In this document: one piece after another, positions 33,380 through 43,152 of the stretch | How positions within the stretch are numbered: position 1 is the stretch's first letter | How the letters are laid out: the number at the start of each line of letters is the position of its first letter | Source: Erythrobacter sp047872805 | GTDB taxonomy: Bacteria > Pseudomonadota > Alphaproteobacteria > Sphingomonadales > Sphingomonadaceae | DNA length: 64,000 nt | NCBI RefSeq assembly: GCF_047872805.1 | Contig: NZ_JBLQUK010000015.1 | Span: forward strand, 1-64,000 | Direction: 5' to 3' | Translations under genes and position numbers: made by a program | The notes under the pieces: generated by a model | What the model saw: only the letters and a program-made list of their open reading frames with translations | The model's database searches: none | What the model was told of the DNA's origin: nothing

Positions 33380-33732
33380 TTGGTTGCGCACCTCTCACCC
33401 GCACCAACACCAACCCTTGACCCCCCACCCAATCCCGCCTATGGGCGCGCTTCCTCCGGGGTTATTCCCGGTTTGAGCTGAACATTGGCGGTCCGTCTCT
33501 CCCTTACGGAAAAGGCAGCTGTCAAAGTAACCCGGTGGCCGTGGGGCCGATCTGGGTGGAGTGTTTCAGTCCTCTCGTCGTTCCAGCGGATGCTGGAATC
33601 TCGGGCCGCAGGCGTCACCGCTTGCCGCTTTAGACCCCAGCTTCTGCTGGGTTGACGGTTAGGGCAAAGAACCCTCCGCACATGATCGTCCGCTTGTTGT
33701 CACCTCCACACGGTGAAGAGAGAAAGTCTTAC
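33380..33732. other. leader region of the str operon
   Basis: About 350 bases before rpsL. It must contain the operon promoter, but I cannot place -35/-10 elements with confidence. A 79-base two-hairpin repeat occupies 33577-33655. The ribosome site of rpsL is GAAGAGAGAAAG just before the start. Confidence 0.5.
33577..33655. repeat. paired-palindrome (BIME/MITE-like) repeat, copy 1
   Basis: Two hairpins (TTCCAGC-ggat-GCTGGAA, and CCCAGC-ttct-GCTGGG) flank a spacer containing CTCGGGCC, GGCGT and GCTTGCCGC. Copy 2 at 54863-54941 shares order, spacer words and length. The ends carry imperfect inverted repeats beginning GTC and ending GAC. Confidence 0.75.
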
Positions 33733-34104
33733 ATGCCGACGATCAACCAGCTGGTCCGCAAGGGCCGCACTCCACAGAAGGCCAAGTCCAAGGTCCCTGC
33801 GATGGAGCAGAACCCGCAGAAACGCGGCGTTTGCACCCGCGTCTATACGACGACGCCGAAGAAACCGAACTCCGCACTTCGTAAAGTCGCCAAGGTGCGC
33901 CTGACGAACCAGCGCGAAGTGATCTCCTATATTCCGGGCGAGGGCCACAATCTGCAGGAACACAGCGTCGTGCTGATCCGCGGGGGCCGTGTGCGCGATC
34001 TTCCCGGTGTGCGTTACCACGTCCTGCGCGGCGTGCTGGATACGCAAGGGGTCAAGGACCGCAAGCAATCGCGTTCGAAATACGGGGCCAAGCGGCCGAA
34101 GTAA
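33733..34104 (+). CDS. rpsL: 30S ribosomal protein S12
   Basis: 123 residues. PTINQLVRKGRTPQKAKSKV, TTPKKPNSALRKVAKVRLTN and GHNLQEHSVVLIRGGRVRDL are the universal S12 segments. The Lys of KKPNSALRK corresponds to the streptomycin-resistance position and is wild type. S12 monitors codon-anticodon pairing in the A site. First gene of the str operon. A 16-base-pair hairpin lies between it and rpsG. Confidence 0.98.
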   Translation: MPTINQLVRKGRTPQKAKSKVPAMEQNPQKRGVCTRVYTTTPKKPNSALRKVAKVRLTNQREVISYIPGEGHNLQEHSVVLIRGGRVRDLPGVRYHVLRGVLDTQGVKDRKQSRSKYGAKRPK

Positions 34105-34122
34105 TTGAGGCGCGGCGGCGGT

Positions 34123-34181
34123 CCTCACCCCCACCCGGACACCGTTAAAGGTATCCTGTGGGTGGCCGGGTGGGGGTGAGG
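34123..34181 (+). other. stable intercistronic hairpin, rpsL-rpsG
   Basis: CCTCACCCCCACCCGG (34123-34138) is perfectly complementary to CCGGGTGGGGGTGAGG (34166-34181), with a 27-base loop and no T run. It could protect or separate message ends rather than terminate. Confidence 0.7.
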
Positions 34182-34238
34182 GCCGGTGCCGCTGGGCGCT
34201 CATGGATATGAGCGGCCACTCCGAAGGAGTTAAACAAT

Positions 34239-34709
34239 ATGTCACGTCGTCGTAGACCCGAAAAGCGGGTAATCCTGCCCGATCCCAAGTTTGGGGATCA
34301 GGTGCTGTCGAAATTCATGAACAACCTGATGCTGGACGGCAAGAAAGCCGTGGCCGAGGGGATCGTGTACACCGCGCTCGCCACGGTTGAATCGAAGGCC
34401 AAGGCCGATCCGGTGCAGCTGTTCCATGACGCGCTCAACAATGTTAAGCCACAGGTCGAAGTGCGCAGCCGCCGCGTTGGCGGTGCCACGTATCAGGTGC
34501 CGGTCGAGGTGCGTCCCGAACGCGCCCAGGCGCTGGCGATCCGCTGGCTCATCACGGCAGCGCGCGGACGTCCGGAAACCACCATGAGCGCGCGCCTTTC
34601 GGGCGAGCTGATGGATGCGGCCAACAACCGCGGCAATGCGGTGAAAAAGCGTGAAGACACGCACCGCATGGCCGATGCCAACCGCGCGTTCTCGCATTAC
34701 CGGTGGTAA
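34239..34709 (+). CDS. rpsG: 30S ribosomal protein S7
   Basis: 156 residues, normal length. SRRRRPEKRVILPDPKFGDQ, GGATYQVPVEVRPERAQALA and the C-terminal REDTHRMADANRAFSHYRW are typical. S7 nucleates assembly of the 16S 3' domain and, in enteric bacteria, represses the str operon. The ribosome site is AAGGAG eleven bases before the ATG. Second gene of the str operon. Confidence 0.98.
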   Translation: MSRRRRPEKRVILPDPKFGDQVLSKFMNNLMLDGKKAVAEGIVYTALATVESKAKADPVQLFHDALNNVKPQVEVRSRRVGGATYQVPVEVRPERAQALAIRWLITAARGRPETTMSARLSGELMDAANNRGNAVKKREDTHRMADANRAFSHYRW

Positions 34710-34728
34710 TTGGCACGGCGTAGAAGGT

Positions 34729-34779
34729 CGCCTCCCCTTGCTGCTGGTCCCCTGAACCGGGGATAGGGGCGGGGAGGCG
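34729..34779 (+). other. stable intercistronic hairpin, rpsG-fusA
   Basis: CGCCTCCCC (34729-34737) pairs with GGGGAGGCG (34771-34779). Inside is a second stem TCCCC-tgaacc-GGGGA (34748-34763). No T tract follows. Confidence 0.7.
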
Positions 34780-34851
34780 TCTTCAACCCGTCACACTTGT
34801 AACTATATGGGGCGCGACCATCCTCGCCCTTTCGAACCCAAGGAATTGAAC

Positions 34852-36984
34852 ATGGCCCGCGAGTACCCGCTCGAGCGTTATCGCAATATCGGCATCATGG
34901 CGCACATCGACGCCGGGAAAACCACGACCACCGAACGCATCCTCTATTACACCGGCAAATCCTACAAGATCGGCGAAGTGCACGACGGCGCGGCGACGAT
35001 GGACTGGATGGAGCAGGAGCAGGAACGCGGGATCACGATCACCTCGGCCGCGACGACGACGTTCTGGACCGCTGAGGACCCGACGATGGATCCGATGTCG
35101 GAACCCGATGCGCTGCGGGCGGATATGCCCAAGCACCGGATCAACATCATCGACACCCCCGGCCACGTTGACTTCACGATCGAAGTCGAGCGGAGCTTGC
35201 GCGTGCTCGACGGCGCGGTGGCGGTGTTTGACGGCGTGGCAGGCGTTGAACCCCAGTCCGAAACCGTGTGGCGCCAGGCCGACAAGTATGGTGTCCCCCG
35301 GATGTGCTTCATCAATAAACTCGACCGCACCGGCGCGGATTTCTATTACTGCGTGCAGTCAATCGTTGACCGCCTCGGCGCGAAGCCCCTGGTGCTGTAT
35401 CTCCCGATTGGCGCGGAAAGCGACCTGCGCGGCGTCGTTGACCTCGTCAACAATCGCGGCATCGTTTGGGAAAACGACGGGCTGGGCGCGGAATACAGCT
35501 TTATCGCAATCCCGGATGATCTGGCTGATAAGGCTGCGGAATATCGCGAACAGCTGATCGAAACCGTTGTCGAGCAAGACGATGCGGTGATGGAAACCTA
35601 TCTCGAAGGCGAAATGCCTGATGCGGCGACTCTCAAGCGGTTGATCCGCAAGGGCACCATGGCGCGCGATTTCGTCCCAGTGCTGTGCGGTTCGGCGTTC
35701 AAGAACAAGGGCGTGCAGCCGCTGCTTGATGCAGTGGTCGATTACATGCCTTCGCCGCTCGACGTGCCCGCGATCAAGGGCGTGCTGCCCGACAGCGACG
35801 AGGAAGCCGAACGTCCGTCGAGCGACGATGCGCCGTTCAGCGCGTTGGCGTTCAAGATCATGAACGACCCGTTCGTGGGCTCGCTGACTTTTACCCGCAT
35901 CTATTCGGGCAAGCTGTCGAAAGGCACTGTGACGAACAGTGTAAAGGACAAGAAGGAAAAGATCGGCCGCATGTTGCTGATGCATTCCAACAACCGTGAA
36001 GACATTGATGAGGCATTTGCTGGCGATATCGTTGCGCTTGCCGGGATGAAGGATACGACCACAGGCGATACGCTCTGCGATCCGGCCAAGCCGATCATCC
36101 TTGAACGGATGGAATTCCCCGAGCCGGTGATTGAGCTTTCGGTAGAACCCAAGACCAAGGCTGACCAGGAAAAGATGGGCGTTGCGCTCAATCGCCTTGC
36201 TGCCGAGGATCCTTCGTTCCGGGTGTCGACCGATCACGAATCCGGCCAGACGATCATCAAGGGCATGGGCGAGCTTCACCTCGACATTCTGGTTGACCGG
36301 ATGAAGCGCGAATTCAAGGTCGAGGCCAATGTCGGTGCGCCGCAGGTGGCATATCGCGAATCGCTCGCCCGCGCAGTCGAGGTTGATTACACCCACAAGA
36401 AGCAGTCGGGCGGCTCCGGCCAGTTCGGCCGCGTAAAGGTGCGCGTCACTCCGGGCGAACGCGGGCAGGGTGTCTTGTTTGAAGACGAGATCAAGGGCGG
36501 TAACATTCCCAAGGAATATATCCCCGCGATTGAAAAGGGATTCCGCGAACAGGCCGCAAGCGGTCACCTCGTCGGCTTCCCGATTATCGATTTCAGCATC
36601 ACCTTGTTCGATGGCGCATATCATGACGTCGATTCGTCGGCGATTGCGTTTGAAATTGCCGGTCGCGGCGCAATGCGCGAAGTGGCCAGCAAATCGGGCA
36701 TCAAGCTGCTGGAACCGATCATGAAGGTTGAGGTTGTCACGCCTGACGATTACCTCGGCGATGTCATCGGCGACCTCAACAGCCGCCGCGGACAAATTCA
36801 GGGCACCGACAGCCGCGGCAACGCTCAGGCGGTCGAAGCCTTTGTTCCGCTGGCGAATATGTTTGGCTACGTCAATGAACTGCGCTCCTTCACTCAAGGC
36901 CGCGCGCAGTACACAATGCAGTTTTCGCATTATGACGAAGTTCCGGCCAGCGTGGCGCAAGAGGTCAAGGAGAAGCTTGCCTAA
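34852..36984 (+). CDS. fusA: elongation factor G
   Basis: 710 residues. GTPase domain with P-loop MAHIDAGKTTTTERILYYTG, switch II IIDTPGHVDFTIEVERSLRV and NKLD. Domains II-V follow, with GMGELHLDILVDRMKREF. It translocates tRNAs and mRNA after peptide bond formation and, with RRF, splits ribosomes. The start at 34852 (MAREYPLERYRNIG) was chosen over an ATG 45 bases earlier because it begins at the family N-terminus and has AAGGAATTG upstream. Confidence 0.98.
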   Translation: MAREYPLERYRNIGIMAHIDAGKTTTTERILYYTGKSYKIGEVHDGAATMDWMEQEQERGITITSAATTTFWTAEDPTMDPMSEPDALRADMPKHRINIIDTPGHVDFTIEVERSLRVLDGAVAVFDGVAGVEPQSETVWRQADKYGVPRMCFINKLDRTGADFYYCVQSIVDRLGAKPLVLYLPIGAESDLRGVVDLVNNRGIVWENDGLGAEYSFIAIPDDLADKAAEYREQLIETVVEQDDAVMETYLEGEMPDAATLKRLIRKGTMARDFVPVLCGSAFKNKGVQPLLDAVVDYMPSPLDVPAIKGVLPDSDEEAERPSSDDAPFSALAFKIMNDPFVGSLTFTRIYSGKLSKGTVTNSVKDKKEKIGRMLLMHSNNREDIDEAFAGDIVALAGMKDTTTGDTLCDPAKPIILERMEFPEPVIELSVEPKTKADQEKMGVALNRLAAEDPSFRVSTDHESGQTIIKGMGELHLDILVDRMKREFKVEANVGAPQVAYRESLARAVEVDYTHKKQSGGSGQFGRVKVRVTPGERGQGVLFEDEIKGGNIPKEYIPAIEKGFREQAASGHLVGFPIIDFSITLFDGAYHDVDSSAIAFEIAGRGAMREVASKSGIKLLEPIMKVEVVTPDDYLGDVIGDLNSRRGQIQGTDSRGNAQAVEAFVPLANMFGYVNELRSFTQGRAQYTMQFSHYDEVPASVAQEVKEKLA

Positions 36985-37002
36985 ACAGGCAGCAACGTCT
37001 AG

Positions 37003-37033
37003 GGGCGGCGCCTGATTCAGCGGGCCGCCCTTT
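37003..37033 (+). terminator. weak terminator-like hairpin, fusA-tuf
   Basis: GGGCGGC (37003-37009) pairs with GCCGCCC (37024-37030), followed by TTTCTCCC. The short T stretch suggests at most partial termination before tuf. Confidence 0.5.
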
Positions 37034-37075
37034 CTCCCGCACAGAGATCATTTTTGAAAAAGGTATATACGAGAA

Positions 37076-38266
<1,191 letters not shown>

Positions 38267-38602
38267 GACCCGCTGGGTCCGACCTTTTGCTCCTGACGGA
38301 GCGAGGCAAATCTCTGGCCCGGTTCACCACGGTGAGCCGGGCCACCATTTATGTGAGCCCCGGTTTGCAGTTTGCATGTCGGAGCTGCAACAAATGGCGT
38401 AAATTTCGTGACACTTCGGGGTTGCCAGAATCTCAAGCCGAACGTATAGGCGCGTCATCGCAAGCGAGATTCGTTTCGCCTGCAACGAAATTCATGGGGC
38501 CTCCCGTTCCGGGCAACCGGGTATACAGGGCGGGCCTTTTATTTTTGAGAGTGTTCTTGCCCGTCAGGGATGCTCTTTGGCTCTTTCGCATCGGTATAGG
38601 TA
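38267..38602. other. intergenic and leader region tuf-rpsJ
   Basis: About 335 bases without a gene. It holds a hairpin just after tuf (GGCCCGG...CCGGGCC, 38316-38343), no recognisable tRNA, and a terminator-like structure at 38498-38546 close to rpsJ. A promoter for the S10 operon is expected between the two, but none stands out. Confidence 0.5.
38498..38546 (+). terminator. candidate attenuator in the S10 operon leader
   Basis: GGCC (38498-38501) and CCCG pair with CGGGCC ending at 38536, around an inner CCGG-GCAA-CCGG hairpin. TTTTATTTTTG follows. It has the form of an intrinsic terminator 57 bases before rpsJ, as expected for an L4-type autogenous attenuator, though the regulator is not shown. 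Confidence 0.55.
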
Positions 38603-38914
38603 ATGGAAGCTCAGAATATCCGTATTCGCCTCAAGGCGTTCGACCACCGCGTTCTGGACCAGGCAACTGGAGAGATCGCAGATACGGCTCGCCGTACAGG
38701 TGCTCTTATTCGTGGCCCCATTCCCATGCCGACGCGCATTGAGAAATTCACCGTGAACCGCGGACCGCACATCGACAAGAAGTCGCGTGAGCAGTTCGAG
38801 GTGCGCACTTACAAGCGGTTGCTCGACATCGTGCAGCCTAACGCCCAGACTGTCGATGCTTTGATGAAGCTTGATCTGGCAGCGGGTGTGAACGTGGAAA
38901 TCAAGCTGGCCTAG
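38603..38914 (+). CDS. rpsJ: 30S ribosomal protein S10
   Basis: 103 residues, normal length. MEAQNIRIRLKAFDHRVLDQ, GPIPMPTRIEKFTVNRGPHI and SREQFEVRTYKRLLDIVQPN are typical S10 (also the NusE antitermination factor). First gene of the S10 operon. A 262-base gap precedes rplC, containing GCACCC-TGGGGATGGTCCCTC-GGGTGC directly ahead of the rplC ribosome site. Confidence 0.98.
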   Translation: MEAQNIRIRLKAFDHRVLDQATGEIADTARRTGALIRGPIPMPTRIEKFTVNRGPHIDKKSREQFEVRTYKRLLDIVQPNAQTVDALMKLDLAAGVNVEIKLA

Positions 38915-39176
38915 GCCGCTTGTTGCGACGTCTTTAGGCTGGACGTAAAACTGGCTGGCAGTTTGGGGCTCCAATGGCCCCGCCGATCCTCTGGGACCGG
39001 CAAGACATCTGGATACCGCCGGCTATTGCCGGGCTGCGTCCTCCGTCTCGCCAAACTTCACCATCCTGGTGAGGTGCGGCATCAGCCCGGACGGGGCGCA
39101 GCATAAATTTTGGGTTGGCTATTATTGGCCTCACGCACCCTGGGGATGGTCCCTCGGGTGCCTCTGTAAGGAGTAA

Positions 39177-39962
39177 ATGACGATGCGCACCGGCGTGATC
39201 GCAAAGAAAGTCGGGATGACCCGCCTCTTTCAGGAGGATGGACGGCACGTGCCCGTTACCGTTCTCGCACTGGAAGATTGCCAGGTTGTCTCCCATCGCA
39301 CCGCTGACAATGACGGCTATTTCGCCGTTCAGCTCGGCGCGGGCGAAGCGAAACAGAAAAACGTTGCCAAGCCGCAACGCGAACATTTTGCCAAGGCCGG
39401 CGTCGGTCTGAAGAAGCAGGTTGCTGAATTCCGTGTGGAAAGCGCCGATGGCCTTGTGCCGGTCGGTTCGCTGATCAGCGCAGACCACTTCATTGCTGGG
39501 CAAAAAGTCGACATCACCGGGCACACCCAGGGTAAGGGTTTTGCCGGGGCGATGAAGCGTTGGGGCTTTGGCGGTCTGCGCGCATCGCACGGCGTTTCGA
39601 TCTCGCACCGTTCGCACGGTTCGACCGGCCAGCGGCAGGATCCGGGCAAGGTGTTCAAGGGCAAGAAGATGGCTGGTCACATGGGTGACCGTCAGCGTAC
39701 CCAACTCAACCTTGAAGTCGTCCGCACCGATGCGGATCGCGGCCTGCTGTTTATCAAGGGGTCGGTTCCCGGCTCGAAGAACGGCTGGTTGCTGGTCCGT
39801 GATGCGATCAAGCTGAAAATGCCCGACAATCTGCCGTTTCCCGGTGCCGTGGTTGAAACCGACGCGCCGCACGCAGAACCGGTTTCGGCTGATGTTGCTG
39901 CTGATGCTCCTGCGACGGAAGCTGTTGCTCCCGCCGGCAGCGAAGAAAACAAGGAGGGCTAA
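39177..39962 (+). CDS. rplC: 50S ribosomal protein L3
   Basis: 261 residues. RTGVIAKKVGMTRLFQEDGR opens the protein. HTQGKGFAGAMKRWGFGG and SHGSTGQRQDPGKVFKGKKM form the loop reaching the peptidyl-transferase centre; its Gln is the usual methylation site. The last ~45 residues are an Ala/Glu-rich extension (PVSADVAADAPATEAVAPAG) absent from E. coli L3 and common in alphaproteobacteria. The ATG at 39177 has AAGGAG; another ATG lies 6 bases on. Confidence 0.97.
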   Translation: MTMRTGVIAKKVGMTRLFQEDGRHVPVTVLALEDCQVVSHRTADNDGYFAVQLGAGEAKQKNVAKPQREHFAKAGVGLKKQVAEFRVESADGLVPVGSLISADHFIAGQKVDITGHTQGKGFAGAMKRWGFGGLRASHGVSISHRSHGSTGQRQDPGKVFKGKKMAGHMGDRQRTQLNLEVVRTDADRGLLFIKGSVPGSKNGWLLVRDAIKLKMPDNLPFPGAVVETDAPHAEPVSADVAADAPATEAVAPAGSEENKEG

Positions 39963-39965
39963 ACC

Positions 39966-40616
39966 ATGAAGGTGAAGGTCCAGAAAATCGACGGCGCAAA
40001 GGTTACCGGCGCGGCGGGCGATATCGAACTCAATGATGCCGTGTTCGGCGTTGAACCGCGTGCAGACATCCTCCACCGGATCGTGACCTGGCAGCTTGAA
40101 AAGCGCCGCGCCACCGCGCGTCCGACGCGTGAACGTGCCGATGTTGCGCGGACGGGTAAGAAATTCGGTGCACAGAAAGGTTCCGGCGGCGCTCGCCACG
40201 GCAATCGCGGTGCTCCGATCTTTATCGGCGGTGGTAAGGCTCACGGTGCGCGCAAGCGTGACTTTGATCCCTCGCTGAACAAGAAAATCCGCTCGCTTGG
40301 CCTTAAGATGGCGCTTTCGACCAAGGCGAAGGATGGCTTGGTCGTGGTCGACAGCCTCGAACTCGCCGATATCAAGACCAAGGCGCTCAAGGGGCAGCTC
40401 GACAAGGCGGGCTTCATCGGAAAAGTGCTCGTGATTGACGGTGATGCGGTCAATGACGGTTTCCGCAAGGCTGCAGGCAATCTGCCCGGGATCAATGTGA
40501 TGCCGGCGATGGGTGCCAATGTCTATGACATCCTCAACCACGACACGCTGGTCCTGACAACGGACGCGGTCGCCAAGCTGGAGGCGCGTTTCGCCCTCAC
40601 GGGAGGCGCTAAGTAA
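39966..40616 (+). CDS. rplD: 50S ribosomal protein L4
   Basis: 216 residues. KFGAQKGSGGARHGNRGAPI is the loop lining the exit tunnel. The C-terminal half contains LVVVDSLELADIKTKALKGQ and DILNHDTLVLTTDAV. In E. coli L4 also represses the S10 operon through the leader; whether this protein does so is unknown. Its stop overlaps the rplW start by one base. Confidence 0.97.
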   Translation: MKVKVQKIDGAKVTGAAGDIELNDAVFGVEPRADILHRIVTWQLEKRRATARPTRERADVARTGKKFGAQKGSGGARHGNRGAPIFIGGGKAHGARKRDFDPSLNKKIRSLGLKMALSTKAKDGLVVVDSLELADIKTKALKGQLDKAGFIGKVLVIDGDAVNDGFRKAAGNLPGINVMPAMGANVYDILNHDTLVLTTDAVAKLEARFALTGGAK

Positions 40617-40924
40617 TGGCTAAGAAGCAGGACATTGACGCGCGGCATTACGATGTGATCCTTGCGCCCCACATCACCGAGAAATCGACGCTCGCGTCGG
40701 AAAACAATGCGGTGGTGTTTAAGGTGGCGACGGATGCGACCAAGCCGCAGATCAAGGAAGCGATCGAGGCGATCTATGACAAGAAGGTCGCATCGGTGAA
40801 CACCATTCTCACCAAGGGAAAGACGAAGCGCTGGAAGGGCAGACCCTACAAGCGTTCGGATTTCAAAAAGGCTGTTGTGACGCTCGCTGATGGCGAGATG
40901 ATCGACATCACCAGCGGTATCTGA
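40616..40924 (+). CDS. rplW: 50S ribosomal protein L23
   Basis: 102 residues. RHYDVILAPHITEKSTLASE, VFKVATDATKPQIKEAIEAI and VNTILTKGKTKRWKGRPYKR are typical. L23 sits at the tunnel exit and docks trigger factor and SRP. It overlaps the end of rplD. Confidence 0.97.
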   Translation: MAKKQDIDARHYDVILAPHITEKSTLASENNAVVFKVATDATKPQIKEAIEAIYDKKVASVNTILTKGKTKRWKGRPYKRSDFKKAVVTLADGEMIDITSGI

Positions 40925-40932
40925 GGCGGATC

Positions 40933-41769
40933 ATGGCACTCAAGAACTACAAACCGACAAGCCCGGCGCGCCGCGGCCTTATTCTGATCGATAAATCGGG
41001 TCTCCACAAAGGCGGTCCGATTAAATCGCTCACCGAAGGCAAGCGCAAGACCGGTGGACGCAACAACAAGGGGCATGTGACCTCGCGCGGGATCGCGGGT
41101 GGTCACAAGCAGAAATATCGCTTCATCGATTTCAAACGTCGGAAGTGGGATGCTCCCGCGACCGTTGAGCGGATCGAGTATGACCCCAACCGCACCGCCT
41201 TCATCGCTCTCGTGAAGTACGAGGACGGCGAGTTGAATTACATCATCTGCCCTCAGCGACTGGCTGTCGGCGATACGGTAGTTGCTGGCGAAAAGACCGA
41301 TACGAAGCCGGGCAATGCCATGCTTCTGAGCCAGATGCCGGTCGGCACCATTTGCCACAATGTGGAAATGAAGCCGGGCAAGGGCGGTCAGATTGCTCGT
41401 AGCGCCGGGGCCTATGTGCAGGTCGTCGGGCGTGATCGCGGGATGGTGATGGTGCGCCTTAATTCGGGCGAACAGCGCTATATTCGCGGCGATTGCATGG
41501 GCACGGTTGGCGCGGTTTCGAACCCTGACAACCAGAACCAGAATTTCGGCAAGGCTGGCCGCACCCGGTGGAAGGGTCGCCGTCCACTTACTCGCGGCGT
41601 GGCCAAGAACCCGGTCGATCACCCGCATGGCGGCGGCGAAGGCCGCACCAGCGGTGGCCGTCATCCGGTGACCCCATGGGGCAAGCCGACCAAGGGTGCC
41701 CGGACTCGTAAGAACAAGCAGACGGACAAGATGATTATCCGTTCGCGTCACGCGAAGAAGAAGAGGTAA
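40933..41769 (+). CDS. rplB: 50S ribosomal protein L2
   Basis: 278 residues. ALKNYKPTSPARRGLILIDK, AGAYVQVVGRDRGMVMVRLN, TVGAVSNPDNQNQNFGKAGR and VDHPHGGGEGRTSGGRHPVT are the universal segments, including the His essential near the peptidyl-transferase centre. Co-transcribed with rplW and rpsS. Confidence 0.98.
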   Translation: MALKNYKPTSPARRGLILIDKSGLHKGGPIKSLTEGKRKTGGRNNKGHVTSRGIAGGHKQKYRFIDFKRRKWDAPATVERIEYDPNRTAFIALVKYEDGELNYIICPQRLAVGDTVVAGEKTDTKPGNAMLLSQMPVGTICHNVEMKPGKGGQIARSAGAYVQVVGRDRGMVMVRLNSGEQRYIRGDCMGTVGAVSNPDNQNQNFGKAGRTRWKGRRPLTRGVAKNPVDHPHGGGEGRTSGGRHPVTPWGKPTKGARTRKNKQTDKMIIRSRHAKKKR

Positions 41770-41775
41770 GACACG

Positions 41776-42051
41776 ATGGCACGTTCCGTCTGGAAAGGTC
41801 CGTTTGTCGAACTCAGCCTGCTGAAAAAGGCAGAGAACGCACAGGAAGCAAGCAGCAACAAGCCGATCAAGACCTGGTCGCGCCGCTCCACCATCCTGCC
41901 GCAGTTCGTTGGTCTGACGTTCAACGTTTATAACGGTCACAAGTTCATCCCCGTCTCGGTGTCGGAAGAGATGGTCGGTCACAAGCTCGGCGAATTTTCG
42001 CCCACGCGCAGCTTTCCCGGTCACGCTGCCGACAAGAAGGGTAAGCGATAA
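41776..42051 (+). CDS. rpsS: 30S ribosomal protein S19
   Basis: 91 residues. MARSVWKGPFVELSLLKKAE, then TWSRRSTILPQFVGLTFNVY and GHKLGEFSPTRSFPGHAADK. S19 lies in the head of the small subunit near the intersubunit bridges. Its stop overlaps the rplV start by one base (TAATG). Confidence 0.97.
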   Translation: MARSVWKGPFVELSLLKKAENAQEASSNKPIKTWSRRSTILPQFVGLTFNVYNGHKFIPVSVSEEMVGHKLGEFSPTRSFPGHAADKKGKR

Positions 42052-42434
42052 TGGGCAAGCAAAAATCCCCCCGCCGCGTTGCGGATAATGAGGCACTGGC
42101 CGTTGGCACGCAGATTCGCGGGTCGGCGCAAAAGCTCAACCTCGTTGCGCAACTGATTCGCGGCAAGAAAGCCGAGGAGGCCTTGAACATCCTCTCCTTC
42201 TCCAAGAAGGCGATGGCCAGGGATGCCAGCAAGGTGCTCGCTTCGGCGATCGCCAATGCCGAAAACAACCACGATCTGGACGTCGACGCCCTGATCGTTG
42301 CGGAAGCTTCGGTCGGCAAATCGATCACCATGAAGCGGTTTCACACCCGTGGCCGCGGCAAATCGACCCGCATCCTGAAACCGTTCAGCAAACTGCGCAT
42401 CGTGGTTCGCGAACACGAGGAAGAAGAGGCGTAA
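42051..42434 (+). CDS. rplV: 50S ribosomal protein L22
   Basis: 127 residues. GTQIRGSAQKLNLVAQLIRG and the tunnel-lining hairpin ending SITMKRFHTRGRGKSTRILK identify L22. The wild-type-looking hairpin tip shows no macrolide-resistance duplication. rpsC starts two bases after its stop. Confidence 0.97.
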   Translation: MGKQKSPRRVADNEALAVGTQIRGSAQKLNLVAQLIRGKKAEEALNILSFSKKAMARDASKVLASAIANAENNHDLDVDALIVAEASVGKSITMKRFHTRGRGKSTRILKPFSKLRIVVREHEEEEA

Positions 42435-42435
42435 G

Positions 42436-43131
42436 ATGGGTCAGAAGAGCAATCCGATCGGTCTGCGTCTGCAGATCAACCGCACCTGGGACAGCCGCTG
42501 GTACGCCGAAGGGCGTGACTATGCCGGTCTGCTGGCCGAGGACATCAAGATTCGCAAATACATCTTTGCCAATCTGCCGCAGGCGGCGATTTCCAAAGTG
42601 GTGATTGAGCGTCCAGCCAAATTGTGCCGTGTTTCGATCTATGCGGCCCGTCCCGGTGTCATCATTGGCAAAAAGGGTGCGGACATTGAAAAGCTGCGCA
42701 GCAAGCTGGCCACTTTGACCAAAAGCGAAGTGAAGCTCAACATCGTCGAAATCCGCAAGCCGGAAATTGATGCCAAGCTCGTTGCTCAGGGGATCGCCGA
42801 TCAGCTGGTTCGCCGTGTTGCGTTCCGCCGCGCGATGAAGCGCGCGGTGCAATCGGCGCTGCGTCTGGGTGCTGAAGGTATCAAGATCGTATGCGGCGGC
42901 CGTCTCGGCGGCGCTGAAATCGCCCGCGTCGAATGGTACCGCGAAGGCCGCGTTCCGCTCCACACGCTGCGTGCGAACATCGATTATGCTGAAACCGAAG
43001 CGCTGACCGCTTACGGGATCATCGGCATCAAGGTGTGGATCTTCAAGGGCGAGATTCTGGCTCACGATCCAACCGCGCAAGACCGCCTGATGATGGAAGC
43101 TCAGACTTCCGGCGTCCGGCCTGCTCGCTGA
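42436..43131 (+). CDS. rpsC: 30S ribosomal protein S3
   Basis: 231 residues. The KH domain is visible in YAARPGVIIGKKGADIEKLR. GQKSNPIGLRLQINRTWDSR opens the protein and IKVWIFKGEILAHDPTAQDR is the C-terminal domain. S3 forms part of the mRNA entry channel and helicase. Confidence 0.98.
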   Translation: MGQKSNPIGLRLQINRTWDSRWYAEGRDYAGLLAEDIKIRKYIFANLPQAAISKVVIERPAKLCRVSIYAARPGVIIGKKGADIEKLRSKLATLTKSEVKLNIVEIRKPEIDAKLVAQGIADQLVRRVAFRRAMKRAVQSALRLGAEGIKIVCGGRLGGAEIARVEWYREGRVPLHTLRANIDYAETEALTAYGIIGIKVWIFKGEILAHDPTAQDRLMMEAQTSGVRPAR

Positions 43132-43152
43132 TTGCAGGACTAGGAAAAAACC

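Noticed and set aside
35359..36960. 533-codon frame antisense to fusA, and a similar 535-codon frame at 38934-40541 antisense to rplC-rplD
   Set aside because: Shadows of highly conserved translation genes; compositions are His/Arg-rich without recognisable domains.
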